Shown piece by piece: positions 46,101 through 56,578 of a DNA stretch of 64,000 nt (the first letter of the stretch is position 1; each line of letters starts with the position of its first letter). Origin of the DNA: Anomaloglossus baeobatrachus (Eukaryota > Chordata > Amphibia > Anura > Aromobatidae); contig NC_134357.1 in the NCBI RefSeq assembly GCF_048569485.1, forward strand, positions 479,972,163 through 480,036,162, read 5' to 3'. The translations under genes and the position numbers were made by a program. A model generated the notes under the pieces. That model made no database searches. It was given only the letters and a program-made list of their open reading frames with translations, and was not told where the DNA came from.

Positions 46101-46927
46101 AGCACCTCAAACATAGCCTGTCGGGCAGAGCTGGGCCAATTCCCCTCATGGCTCAGTATACACAAGAGGGCGCTATCACACCAGGCACACATACAGAACA
46201 GCAACACCAGCTCCTACCATCATAAAGCCCTGCTGAGCCAGAGCAAGCCAGGAACTGCGGCAGCCAGTCCAGCCAAAGTCAGCAACACACCCTGACAAAA
46301 GCCCAAATAAAAGAGATCTCAGAGAGCTGCAAGATGCAATACATAGAGGACTGGAAGAGTGAATTAGAGAACTCCCAGAAACTCACCATCTACCGGTCAC
46401 TGCGGAGGGACTACACTCTGGCCCCATATCTGGAAAGGTTACGCCACCCCAAAGACAGGCAGACCCTGAGCCTTTACAGACTGAGTGCCCACAGCCTAGA
46501 GGTGGAAACAGGGTGCCACCGACAGACATACAAGCCGCGGGAGAACAGACTGTGCCAGCACTGTCAGCAGGGGGCTCTGGAGGACGAGGCGCACTTCCTG
46601 CTGCACTGTGACAAATACTCAGCAGTGAGGGCCTCCCACTTCCAGAAATTTACCACCCATACCCCGGACTTTCCATCCATGGACAAGGAGATGAAACTCC
46701 GCTTTTTACTGGGGGAAGAGGATTCAATGGTGGAGATCACCGCCCAATATGTCACCACATGTCATAAGCTGAGGGGAACATAAGGCCCCTAAATGGACTT
46801 TCAGAGCCCAAATTGTGCCCCCAACTCCCCATAACCCTGATCCCCTCCCACCACACTTACTGTATTTCTCTTGCTTTGGCAACACTAATTGTATTTTGGT
46901 CCTGCCAATAAAGCATATTTGAATTTG
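43139..46927 (+). mobile_element. APE-type non-LTR retrotransposon (LINE)
   Basis: A ~225-bp leader is followed by an apurinic-endonuclease/reverse-transcriptase polyprotein (43364-46783) and a 3-prime end CCAATAAAGCATATTTGAAT, which runs into GA repeats. No separate ORF1 is seen upstream, so it is 5-prime truncated or a single-ORF type. From memory, the protein resembles I/Nimb-like LINEs of fish and frogs; the clade is uncertain. GA sequence on both sides suggests insertion into the microsatellite. Two frameshifts make it inactive, but the sequence is otherwise well preserved. Confidence 0.92.
43364..46783 (+). pseudogene. LINE endonuclease-reverse transcriptase, frameshifted
   Basis: The first 797 codons (43364-45754) hold the endonuclease: SWNIQGLN, LLETW, CGDLNARTG, and SDH in HMSDHNQTLL. 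The catalytic residues look intact. The reverse transcriptase follows: ANYRGICVNS, AGFIPNHHTTDH, CFVDFKKAFDSVW, RQGCSLSPTLFNIYINGL. The usual YADD is YADY here (45626-45637), a single-base change that should abolish polymerase activity. A frameshift near 45730 leads to the thumb-like part with YGSEVWGP and ACRAELGQFP (45726-46295). A second lies near 46295-46334, before the carboxy-terminal Cys/His motif CQHCQQGALEDEAHFLLHC. Confidence 0.92.
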
Positions 46928-46973
<46 letters not shown>

Positions 46974-46982
46974 GAGAGAGAG
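46928..46982. repeat. GA microsatellite after the LINE
   Basis: Pure (GA)n continuing the tract that precedes the LINE. Confidence 0.95.
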
Positions 46983-47137
46983 GAGAGTGCAATGCAGCCT
47001 CATTCCGTGAACTGCTCCGATTTTAGAGATGTGTCCGCGGATCACAGCTGATGTCCGACTCCTCCCCTCAGTGCATAATTAAATTATAATTATAAATAAA
47101 TAATAATTATAATTTAAAATAAAGTAAATTCTTTACC

Positions 47138-47210
47138 GGGACGGCCGGGACTCGAACTCATGAACTAATTCTCCTTAGGCAGTAGCTCTACCCAATGAGC
47201 CACTGCCTCT
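47138..47210 (-). repeat. tRNA-like module, copy 5
   Basis: The best-preserved copy. On the minus strand it reads GTGGCTCATTGGGTAGAGC (A box) and, 29 bp later, GAGTTCGAGTCCC (perfect B box). It is followed by GGCCGTCCCGGTAAAGAATT as in the other copies. It is followed on the plus strand by a GGAT tract instead of a GA tract. Confidence 0.68.
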
Positions 47211-47295
47211 AATGCCTCTCATGAAAAGCATAGGAAGATTTGGTAATCTTGACATCTGTATTGCACTGGAGAATCCAGAAGTAGATTATTCAGCT

Positions 47296-48733
47296 ACAAG
47301 GATGGATGGAGGGATGGATGGATGGATGGATGTAGAGAGGGATGGATGAATGGATGGAGGGATGGATGGATGGAAGGATGGATGGATGAAGGGATGGAGG
47401 GAGGGATGAAGGGATGGATGGATGGAGGGATGGATGGAGGGATGGAGGGAGGGATGAAGGGAGGGATGAATGGATGGAGAGATGGGGGAGGGATGAAGGG
47501 AGAGATGGAGGGAGGGATGAATGGATGGAGGGATGGAGGGATGGACGGATGGAGGGAGGGATGTAGGGAGGGATGGATGGAGGGATGGATGGAGGGATAG
47601 AGGGATGGATGGAGGGATGAAGGGAGGGATGAAGGGAGGTATGAATGGATGGAGAGATGAAGGGAGGGATGCAGGGAGGGATGAATGGATGGAGGGATGG
47701 ATGGATGGAGGGATGGAGGGAGGGAGGGATGGAGGGATGAAGGGATAGAGGGATGGATGGAGGGAAAGAGGGAGGTATGAATGGATGGAGAGATGGAGGG
47801 AGGGAGGGATGAAGAGAGGGATGAATGGATGGAGGGAGGGATGGAGGGATGAATGGATGGAGGGATGTATGAATGGATGGAGGGATGGATGGATAGAGGA
47901 ATGGATGGAGGAATGGATGGATGGAGGGATAGAGGTATGGAAGGAGGGATGTAGGGAGGGATGAAGGGAGGGATGAATGGATGGAGAGATGGAGGGATGA
48001 ATGGATGGAGGGATGGATGGATGGAGGGAGGGAGGGATGGAAGGATGGATGAATGGATGGAGGGATGGATGGATGGAAGGATGGATGGATAGAGGGATGG
48101 ATGGAGGGATGGAGGGAGGGATGAAGGGAGGGATGAATGGATGGAGAGATGGAGGGATGAATGGATGGAGGGATGGATGGATGGATGGAGGGAGGGAGGG
48201 ATGGAAGGATGGATGAATGGATGGATGGAAGGATGGATGGATAGAGGGATGGATGGAGGGATGGAGGGAGGGATGAAGGGAGGGATGAATGGATGGAGAG
48301 ATAAAGGGAGGGATGAATGGATGGAGGGAGTGATGGATGGATGGAGGGATTTAAGGATGGATGAATGGATGGAGGGAGGGATGGAGGGATGGATGTATGG
48401 ATGGATAGAGGGATGAATGGAGGGATAGAGGGATGGAGGGAGGTATGAAGGGAGGGATGAATGGATGGAGAGAAGGAGGGAAGGATGAATGGATGGAGGG
48501 AGGGATGGAGGGATGAATGGATGGATAGATGGAGGGATGGATGGAGGAATAGAGGGATGGATGAATGGATGGAAGCATGAATGGATGGATGGAGGGATAG
48601 AGGGATGGATGGAGGGATAGAGGGAGGGATGGAGGGAGGGATAAAGGGAGGGATGAATGGATGGAGAGATGGAGGGAGGGATGGAGGGAGGGATCAATGG
48701 ATGAAGGGAGGGATGGATGGATGTATGGGAGGG
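47296..48733. repeat. 1.4-kb GGAT/GGAG-type simple-sequence tract
   Basis: Built from ATGGATGG, GAGGGATGG and GAATGGATGG words with 16-40-bp higher-order patterns. The minus strand is stop-free for 480 codons (a His-Pro-Ser-Ile repeat), because the tetranucleotide words contain no stop in that frame; it is not a gene. Confidence 0.97.
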
Positions 48734-49824
48734 CAAACATCGGCACTACCGCACTCATCACCGCACACACGCAGGCACTACCGCCCCAATCATCACCGCA
48801 CACGCAGGCATTACCTCAGTGATGTCCCCGCTGACAGCGCGGCTCACTTCAGTTGCTGCGTGGATCTGACACAGAGCGCTCGTGTTCTACAGCGCTCCCT
48901 GTCAGCTTCATGTAGCAGAGCTGGATGTGTCGCGGGACCTCTGTGGATTACGTCGGACCTGGAGGGGTATTTGGGGATTTTAATAAAATGGTGAAAGAGG
49001 GTGGTTTTTTGTCTTTTAATCCAAATAATGGATTTTTCGTTGTGTGTGTTTATTTACTTTCACTTACAGGCTAACCATGGAAGGTATCTCGGGGAGATGC
49101 CTGCCATGATTAACTCATTATTACCCCGATTGCCACTGCACCAGGGCAATTCGGGATGAGCCGGGTAGAGTCCCGGGACTGTCGCATCTAATGGATGCGG
49201 CAATTCCGGGGGCCTGCTGGGTGATATTGTTAGGGTGGTGGGCTCCCCATATTGTGGCGCTCTCCATCCTGACAATACCAGCCTCCAGCCGTGTAGCTTT
49301 ATCCTGGCTGGTGGTATCAAAATTGGGGGAACTGCAGTTTTTTTTTTTATAATTTATTCATTTATTTTACTGCACGATATAGACCCACCCGCTGGCGGCT
49401 GTGATTGGTTGCAGTGAGACAGCTGTCACTCATCGTGGGGGCGTGTCTGACTGCATCCAATCATGGGCACCGGTGGGCGGGGAAACCAGGGAATGCCAGA
49501 TTGAATAATGAGCGGCAGCCTTTTTCAAAAGAGGGAAAGCCGCCGGAGCTTTGTGACAGCCGTGCAGCGTCGCGCCCGTGATCGATGAGTAGGACAGAGA
49601 GAAGGATTGTGCTGGGGACGCAAGACGCATGCAGATACGCAACGTGCGCACATTGCCTTACTGTGAAAAGCCACGCTTTTGGTGATCGAACCATTATCGA
49701 ACGGTAACTCGAACTGCCGAACTTGAAGCAAATCGTTCGAGTTTGTCAAACGACTCGAACACCGCCCAAAATCACTCGAATTTGAAATTGCAGAACGGTT
49801 CGAATCGAACATCGCTCAACTCTA

Positions 49825-50200
49825 GTCATTAGCATGTCGCAACAGAGATACAGAGAGACTAGAAGAGTCACAGAAAGGTAAAGAATTGGATGCCCTTTGG
49901 CCACATGCCACACTGATGACTGATTCATTGTGAATAATACCCTTCAGAACTGGTTGAAGAATGACAAACAACTATAGGCAAATTTAAGGGACGTGAGAGG
50001 CCCTCCCAAGTGTCATATCAGATCATTGGACATCAGCATAATCTGCATCCACACCACTAGGCACAGGCATTATCATCTTGCTGGATGAGGTAGCAGTGGG
50101 CCTCATTGCTGTTCACTGATGCATGTTGATTTACACTGAGCAGAAATAATGATCGCCAGTGATGCTGGAGATAAAAAGGAGAGCGCTGTGCTCATACTGT
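49825..50200 (+). pseudogene. Tc1-like transposase fragment, right of the 17-kb insertion
   Basis: It resumes the frame left at 32843: SQQRYRETRRVTE, followed by broken pieces matching a common vertebrate Tc1-like transposase (a PLATCHTDD-like stretch, HLREVRG, TTRHRHYHL, the QWASLLF/FTD block near 50095 and LSRNNDRQ near 50140). Several stops and deletions show it is old. This host copy dates the hAT unit as younger than the Tc1 insertion. Confidence 0.8.
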
Positions 50201-51463
50201 ATAATGTATAATGGTCTATGTGAGGGCTCACACTGTACACTGACGGGTAGAGATGCGCTTTTTGACCTTCAGGTTCTGTGTGTCGCAGTCCACTGTGGCT
50301 TCGAGTGTGGGACTGCCATCATTTTATGTCTTTGGACCAGTGCGACATTCACATGACATCCCCTGCAAAGAGGAGAAGAAAAGAGACCACAGGCACAGGC
50401 AGCAGTACCGAGAAATGGAAGGTAAGTATGTATAGTATTATTTTATTGTTAGACCACCTTAGGCTCATTTTTGAAAAAAAAAAAAAAAAGATATCTCCTT
50501 TAAATGAGAACTTTGGCAAATTAAAAATAAGTCCACCACATGCTGGTGTGAATGGAAAGAACGCGGTGGTATCTGTTGCCAGGGTTGAGTAGTAAGGTCT
50601 CCGGATGGAGCTCTGATTTCTCTTCGGGAATCTAAGAGGCTCAACCTGACATCCAAACATCTCGCATCTAGTTACTACATAAAAAGTCTTTAATACAGCC
50701 TTGAAGTGCATGAAGTATCGAATATTATTGATTAGGAAACATCATAAAAAAGTTTTTTGCACAGAAGCCAAAACATAAAAGTATAATGTCCTCTCATCTT
50801 CTCGTATATGGTTGTATCTGCTCAGCCTTCTTCTACGGGTCTTCACATTCTGTGCTGGTACTAAACACATTTAAATGATTGGAATTGGTATAGTACTTTA
50901 AGAGAATTGCGCTATTGGTGACAGATGAAATAGTCTGTGCTTAGTCAACTGCCAAGGCGAGGGTATACATGTTGTGTAACTGTTCACCTCCAGGCGGAGT
51001 ATGGATTTGCTCTCTGTTATTAGATAACACATGTCATGCTGCCCGCTCCCTGTGGCCTTCGATTTTTTTACTATGAAAAAGAGAAGATCTCAGATTTAAG
51101 GGTTTTTTTCCATCATATACAAATAAGGCTAAGCCTTTGGGTGAGACCTAAAAGACTCAAACCCATGGAGCTTACGGGGTCTTCTAACTTTCAGGCAAAT
51201 GGAGAGCTATGGTCATTCACATCACCGCTGACTTTGCTCTTCTCTTGTATTCTGCTGCCAGGTTCTTCTAATAAGGGGTTGTCCTAAAAGTCGGGGGACC
51301 ATTTACCTGTAATATTTTAATTCTGTCAAAACGTTGTAAAAGTTTTCCCTACTTTTTAAATTCACCTCTCCACTGGATAGATGCTAAATTGCAGAATACT
51401 AGTGGGACAACCGCTCCCAAGTATCCCCTCGAACAATTCTTGTGCATGAAGTGTACTGATATA
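50201..51463. other. No gene or known repeat seen
   Basis: Unassigned sequence with an A-run near 50475. Open frames are short and carry no motif I recognise. Confidence 0.45.
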
Positions 51464-51835
51464 CAGTCATGGCCAAAAGTTTTGAGAATGCTACAAATAT
51501 TAATTTTTACAAAGTCTACTGCTTAGTTTTTCTAATGGAAATTTGCATATACTCCAGAATGTCATAAAGAGTGATCAGCTTAACATCAATTACTTGCAAA
51601 GTCAATATTGCCTAAGAAAATGAACTTCAACCCCCAAAACACATTTCAACATCATTGCATTCCTGCCTTAAAAGGAGCAGCTAACATTGTTTTAGTGATT
51701 GTTCCATTAACACAGGTGTGGGTGTTGATGAGGACAGGGCTGGCGATCAATCAGTCATGATTAAGTAAGAATGACACCACTGGACACTTTAAAAGGAGGC
51801 TGGTGCTTGGTATCATTGTTTCTCTTCAGTTAACC

Positions 51836-52303
51836 ATGGTTATCTCTAAAGAAACACGTGCAGCCATCATTGCTCTGCACAAAAATGGCCTAACAGGGAA
51901 GAGTATCGCAGCTTCAAAGATTGCACCTCAGTCAACAATCTATCGCATCATCAAGAACTTCAAGGAGAGAGCTTCCATTGTTGCCAAAACGCTCCAGGGC
52001 GCCCAAGAAGGACCAGCAAACGCCAGAACTGTATCTTAAAACTGTTTCAGCTGCGGGATCGGACTACCAGCAGTTCCGAGCTAGCTCAGCAATGGCAGCA
52101 GGCTGGTGTGAGTGCTTCTGCACGCACTGTGAGGCGGAGACTGCTTGAGCAAGGCCTGGTTTCAAGGAGGGCAGCAAAGAAGCCACTTCTCTCCAGAAAA
52201 AAACATCAGGGACCGACTGATATTCTGCAAAAGGTACAGGGAATGGACTGCTGAGGACTGGGGTAAAGTCATTTTCTCAGATGAATCCCCTTTTCGATTG
52301 ATT
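51836..52303 (+). pseudogene. Tc1-like transposase, amino-terminal part
   Basis: It starts MVISKETRAAIIALHKNGLT, a paired-like helix-turn-helix (APQSTIYRIIKNF). At least one frameshift follows near 51990. The remaining frames match QQAGVSASARTVRRRLLEQG, RAAKKPLLSRKNI and, just before the insertion, IFSDESPFRLI with the first catalytic Asp. Confidence 0.88.
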
Positions 52304-52792
52304 TGAATAAAGAGAGAGAGGGCGCTCCTGTGTGGGATCTTAATGTACCGAGGTATGTACAATGTGAGGTGCACACTCACCTGATAGTGTTGTACGTCAG
52401 GTACAACACTGTTAGTGGTATTGAAGGGGGATCGCAAGTTCACCGCTCCTGGTCAGCAGGGATCCCGTCCTCCTGACTCCGCAGGACTCTGCTCACATGA
52501 TTGGGGTTTCCACGTGCAGTGTGCAGCCGCCGGACCGGCGTCTGATAGCAGCTCCTCCTCCGGGTCGGACGGTCCCGTGATCACTTATGCGGTGATTCTC
52601 CAGCCCCTGGTGTTAGATTCAAACGGATAGTACGATCCTGGTTCTGGCTGCAGCAGCCCCGTGAGCTCCCATAGGGAGATAATGATGCAGGGAAAAAAAA
52701 AAAAGAAAGAGAAAAAATGCACGGTTTCGCTGCGCTGCTCAGAAAGGTAGTGATGAGGTTATTTGGGATGTAGATTTATTAATTATTTACAT

Positions 52793-52838
52793 GCCACTAC
52801 GCGTTTCGGGGGTACAACCTCCCCCTTCCTCAGGTAGC
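52793..52838 (-). ncRNA. Hammerhead ribozyme motif (e), in the left arm
   Basis: Minus strand: stem I GCTAC/GTGGC; core CTGAGGA (one change from CTGATGA); stem II GGGGG/CCCCC with loop AGGTTGTA; GAAA; palindrome ACGCGT; A at the cleavage position. It is the mirror copy of the motif at 55328. Confidence 0.8.
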
Positions 52839-53306
52839 AGTAAAATGCAGGAAAATCAGATCTTAAATACACAAACTGGATGAAGAGAAAAAAAAAAAGA
52901 CAATCCTTATTCCCTTAATCAGATTAAATCCCCATGGGGGTGGGATCATTCAGACAATTAGTTGATTAGGAATGCTCTCCCCTAGAAGATACCGATCTTA
53001 TGCATTCATAAAAAAACAATGGTATATATGGGTTTACAAAAAACACCAATACATAATGAAATAAAATGTGCATTAAAAACATTGATAATAGACAATAAAT
53101 GTGTATTTTGCCTCCATTTGGTGCAATGCATGTGTGATGCCATATTGGCAATATGGGGAGTGACTAAAAAACAGGAAGGTTACTGTTAGTTAAAAAAGTG
53201 ATGATATAAAATCAATATAGAGACCCAACTGATTTTCCATGTGAATTTTCATAAAAAAGACTGTTTTGGATAAAAAATTCTTTTGGAAAGATTAAAAAGC
53301 TATATA

Positions 53307-54177
53307 CCGTATATGCCGGCGTATAAGACGACTGGGCGTATAAGACGACCCCCAACTTCTGCCCTAAAAATATAGAATTTGGGATATACTCACTGTCCAT
53401 CTGTCATAGTGCCACCGCTCCCTCCGATCTGCTGCACGGAGGTGAGGGGCCGGGCAGCAGATTGGGGGGAGCGGTGGCACTGTGGCAGATGGAGGGCGGC
53501 GGCGGCAGCGGATCGGGAGGTGTGGGGGTGAGGGTGCGGGCAGGAGATCGGGGAGACAGGTGGCAGATCGCGGAGGGCAGCGGCGGATCGGGACGCTTTT
53601 CGTACAGTGCAATGGCAGCGCGGCAACTTCCGGGTCCCATGCTCCGGTCTCATAACAGCATGGGACCGGAGCTTGTCGCCCTGCCATTGCACTGTGTACA
53701 GTCACTCACTGTGCTCAGTGTGCTGGCGTGCTGCAGGGACAAATGAAGCTGATGGGGGCGGTCACCGGCAACAGGTCCACTGTGATTGGAGAAATCGGTC
53801 ACAAGGCCGATCTCTCCAATCAGAGCATTGGAGCTGGGGGAGGGTGATCCAGTGAGGTCACAAGCTCCAGCCAATGGCCAGTGCTACAGCTGCACTGGCC
53901 AGGGCTGGATTTCAATGTTTCAGTCATTTTAAATGGCTGGAACATTACAGTGGCTGTGATTGGTTGAGCGGCGTTCGTCAGCCAATCACAGCCTCCGTAG
54001 GTCCGGGGAGGAGGCACCACCCCTCCTAAGGTCAGGAACAGGTCCCCTCCTCCCCGAATCTGCGTTTTTTGTTAACATATTGCAGTCACCGCTGTATATC
54101 CGGGGTATAAGACGACCCCCCACTGTAGCCATTATTTTAAGGGGGTAAAAAGTCGTCTTATACGCCAGTATATACGG
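53307..54177. mobile_element. Mariner-type MITE
   Basis: Ends CCGTATATGCCGGCGTATAA and the inverted TTATACGCCAGTATATACGG, flanked by TA (53305-53306, 54178-54179). TAAGACGAC is repeated several times near both ends. A GC-rich middle has no transposase. The TA target and end style point to Tc1/mariner mobilisation. Confidence 0.8.
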
Positions 54178-54345
54178 TATGTAAATATAAATTGGAAAGG
54201 AACTTTTGATAAAAATGTTGTTCCCCATCGGAGACTAAATTAAATTATTTGGCTGGAGCTGACATACCAATATACAGTATGTTAAAAATAGGATGAATTC
54301 ATATGGAGAAAATTATATGGAGAAAATTATAATTAGTTAGTATAA

Positions 54346-54918
54346 AGGGGGCTTTACACGCTACGACATCGCTAATGCGAACTCGTTGGGGTCACCGAAT
54401 TGGTGACGCACATCCGGCCGCATTAGCGATGCCGTTGCGTGTGACACCGATGAGCGATTTTGCATCGTTGCAAAAACGTGCAAAATCGCTCATCGGTGAC
54501 ATGGGGGTCCATTCTCGATTATCGTTACTGCAGCAGTAACGATGTAGTTCGTCGCTCCTGCGGCAGCACACATCACTCCGTGTGACACCGCAGGAACGAG
54601 GAACCTCTCCTTACCTGCCTCCCGGCCGCTATGCGAAAGGAAGGAGGTGGGCGGGATGTTACGTCCCGCTCAGCTCCGCCCCTCCGCTGCTATTGGGCGG
54701 CCGCTCAGTGACGTCGCTGTGACGCCGCACGGACCGCCCCCTTAGAAAGGAGGCGGTTCGCCGGTCACAGCGACGTCGCCGGGCAGGTAAGTATGTGTGA
54801 CGGGTCTGGGCGATGTTGTGCGGCACGGGCAGCGATTTGCCCGTGTCGCGCAACAGATGGGGGCGGGTACCCACACTAGGGATATCGGGACCGATATCGC
54901 AGTGTGTAAAGTAGCCTT
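54346..54918. mobile_element. PIF/Harbinger-like MITE
   Basis: Ends AAAGGGGGCTTTACACGCTA and the inverted CAGTGTGTAAAGTAGCCTTT. It is related to the elements at 31600 and 38096. The flanking triplet is not clearly duplicated here. No ORF. Confidence 0.78.
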
Positions 54919-55327
54919 TAGAATATGAAAGGGGTAAAATGGAGGATTGGAAAAGGGAGGAAAGATGAATCCAAAAGAGAGAAACTGTGTTTTTTAGTCA
55001 CTCCCCATATTGCCAATATGGCATCACACATGCATTGCACCAAATGGAGGCAAAATACACGTTTATTGTCTATTATCAATGTTTTTAATGCACATTTTAT
55101 TTCATTATGTATTGGTGTTTTTTGTAAACCCATATATACCATTGTTTTTTATGAATGCATAAGATCGGTATCTTCTAGGGGAGAGCTTTCCTAATCAACT
55201 AATTGTCTGAATGATCCCACCCCCATGGGGATTTAATCTGATTAAGGGAATAAGGATTGTCTTTTTTTTTTTTCTTTTCTCTTCATCCAGTTTGTGTATT
55301 TAAGATCTGATTTTCCTGCATTTTACT

Positions 55328-55373
55328 GCTACCTGAGGAAGGGGGAGGTTGTACCCCCGAAACGCGTAGTGGC
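55328..55373 (+). ncRNA. Hammerhead ribozyme motif (f), in the right arm
   Basis: Stem I GCTAC (55328-55332) with GTGGC (55369-55373), extended by TTTAC/GTAAA beyond a bulge; core CTGAGGA (55333-55339); stem II GGGGG/CCCCC; GAAA (55359-55362); palindrome ACGCGT; A at the cleavage position. Only one core base differs from consensus. Confidence 0.82.
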
Positions 55374-55483
55374 ATGTAAATAATTAATAAATCTACATCC
55401 CAAATAACCTCATCACTACCTTTCTGAGCAGCGCAGCGAAACCGTGCATTTTTTCTCTTTTTGTTTTTCCTTTTCGATTGATT

Positions 55484-56032
55484 GGGACATCTGGAAAACA
55501 GCTTATTAGGAGAAGCAGAGGTGAGCGCTACCACCAGTCTTGTCTCATGCCAACTGTTAAGCATCCCGAAACGATTCATGTGTGGGGTTGCTTCTCAGCC
55601 AAGGGAATCGGCTCACTCACAGTCTTGCCTAAAACCACAGCCATGAATAAAGAATGGTACCAGAATGTCCTCCAAGAGCAACTTCTCCCAACTGTCCAAG
55701 AGCAGTTTGGCGCCCAACAATGCCTTTTCCAGCATTATGGAGCACCTTGCCATAAAGCAAAGGTGATCACTAAATGGGTCATGGAACAAAACATAAAGAT
55801 TTTGGGTCCATGGCCTGGAAACTCCCCAGATCTTAATCCCATTGAGAACTTGTGGGCAATCATCAAGAGACGGGTGGACAAACAAAAACCAACAAATTCT
55901 GGCAAAATGCAAGCATTGCTTTTGCAAGAATGGACAGCTATCAGTCAGGATTTGGTCCAGAAGTTGATTGAAAGCATGCCAGGGAGAATTGCAGAGGTCC
56001 TGAAGAAGAAGGGTCAACACTGTAAATATTGA
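55484..56032 (+). pseudogene. Tc1-like transposase, carboxy-terminal part
   Basis: It continues the catalytic domain after the insertion: a VKHPETIHVWGCFSAKG block, QEQFGAQQCLFQHYGAPCH and GNSPDLNPIENLWAIIK. The second catalytic Asp is Tyr (QHYGAPCH where QQDGAPCH is usual). The third Glu is intact and lies 35 residues on, a DD35E-type spacing. The stop follows GQHCKY at 56032. This part is otherwise open. Confidence 0.92.
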
Positions 56033-56578
56033 CTTGCTGCATTAACTCATTCTAACTGTCAATATAACTTTTTGGTACTCATAATATGATTGCAATTATA
56101 TTTCTGTATGTGATGTAAACATCAGACAAACACAATTAAAAACCAGAGGGCAACAGATCATGTGAAAATATATTTTTGGTGTCATTCTCAAAACTTTTGG
56201 CCATGACTATATACTGTTTTCCCCATTCAAGGGTATTTTTAGAATTTCTTACATTAGTGAACATAATGTCTATGTAGTCCCCCAAAATGCCCAAGAATGG
56301 AAGGCACTATAAATTAAAATAGTTGATCCCAACAGCACAGAGGTTAATAGGATCAATATTCGATGTGTTTCAATTATAAGCTGGTAAAACACGTGAGGCA
56401 ACTATCGGCCGAATGTTCGTTCAGCGGACATCTATCTATCCCGACTGCCCCATATGTATTACCTCAGAGTTGGGTACTATCAAATACCTTGTTACTGGGC
56501 AGAATCCCTACATGCCTTGTTACTGGGCAGACTCCCCACATGCCTTGTTACTTGGCAGACCCTCCACAGGTCTTGTTA

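Larger units (their letters stand above)
32844..49824. mobile_element. 17-kb hAT-bounded composite unit
   Basis: The unit starts TAATGTTGAGCC and ends GCTCAACTCTA, the inverted hAT terminal sequence also seen at 1620 and 28933. Subterminal TTCGTCGAACG clusters lie at both ends. It is flanked by a perfect 8-bp duplication, GTCATTAG (32836-32843, 49825-49832), the hAT target size. There is no hAT transposase inside. Nested within are an LTR element (33536-38017), a MITE (38096-38600), a 1-kb palindrome, tRNA-like modules with GA tracts, a LINE (43139-46927) and a GGAT tract. It most likely began as a non-autonomous hAT and grew by later insertions and tandem expansion. The half-MITE end near 49625-49655 belongs to the 27910 family. 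Confidence 0.85.
52304..55468. mobile_element. Inverted-repeat element with two hammerhead motifs (copy e/f)
   Basis: 3,165 bp flanked by a perfect 15-bp duplication, CCTTTTCGATTGATT (52289-52303, 55469-55483), inside Tc1 transposase codons. Arms of about 480 bp (about 52695-53180 and 54990-55465) are inverted copies, each with a hammerhead motif. About 390 bp of unrelated GC-rich sequence precede the left arm, as in the copy at 24019, where it is ~115 bp. The right end is CTTTTTGTTTTT. Two MITEs lie in the loop region. The long target duplication argues for retrotransposition. No reverse transcriptase is present. Confidence 0.82.
51464..56209 (+). mobile_element. Tc1-like element with a large insertion
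   Basis: Terminal repeats CAGTCATGGCCAAAAGTTTT and the inverted AAAACTTTTGGCCATGACT are flanked by TA (51462-51463, 56210-56211). The transposase begins at 51836 and is split after the first catalytic Asp by a 3,165-bp element (52304-55468). Without the insertion the element would be about 1.57 kb, the normal Tc1 size. Confidence 0.93.

Noticed and set aside
47138-47210. A functional host tRNA gene
   Set aside because: A and B boxes are good, but there is no convincing acceptor stem and the module is repeated in a tandem array with other sequence.
47294-48736. A 480-codon His-Pro-Ser-Ile open frame
   Set aside because: Consequence of the GGAT-type words lacking stops; the other strand also stays open for long stretches.
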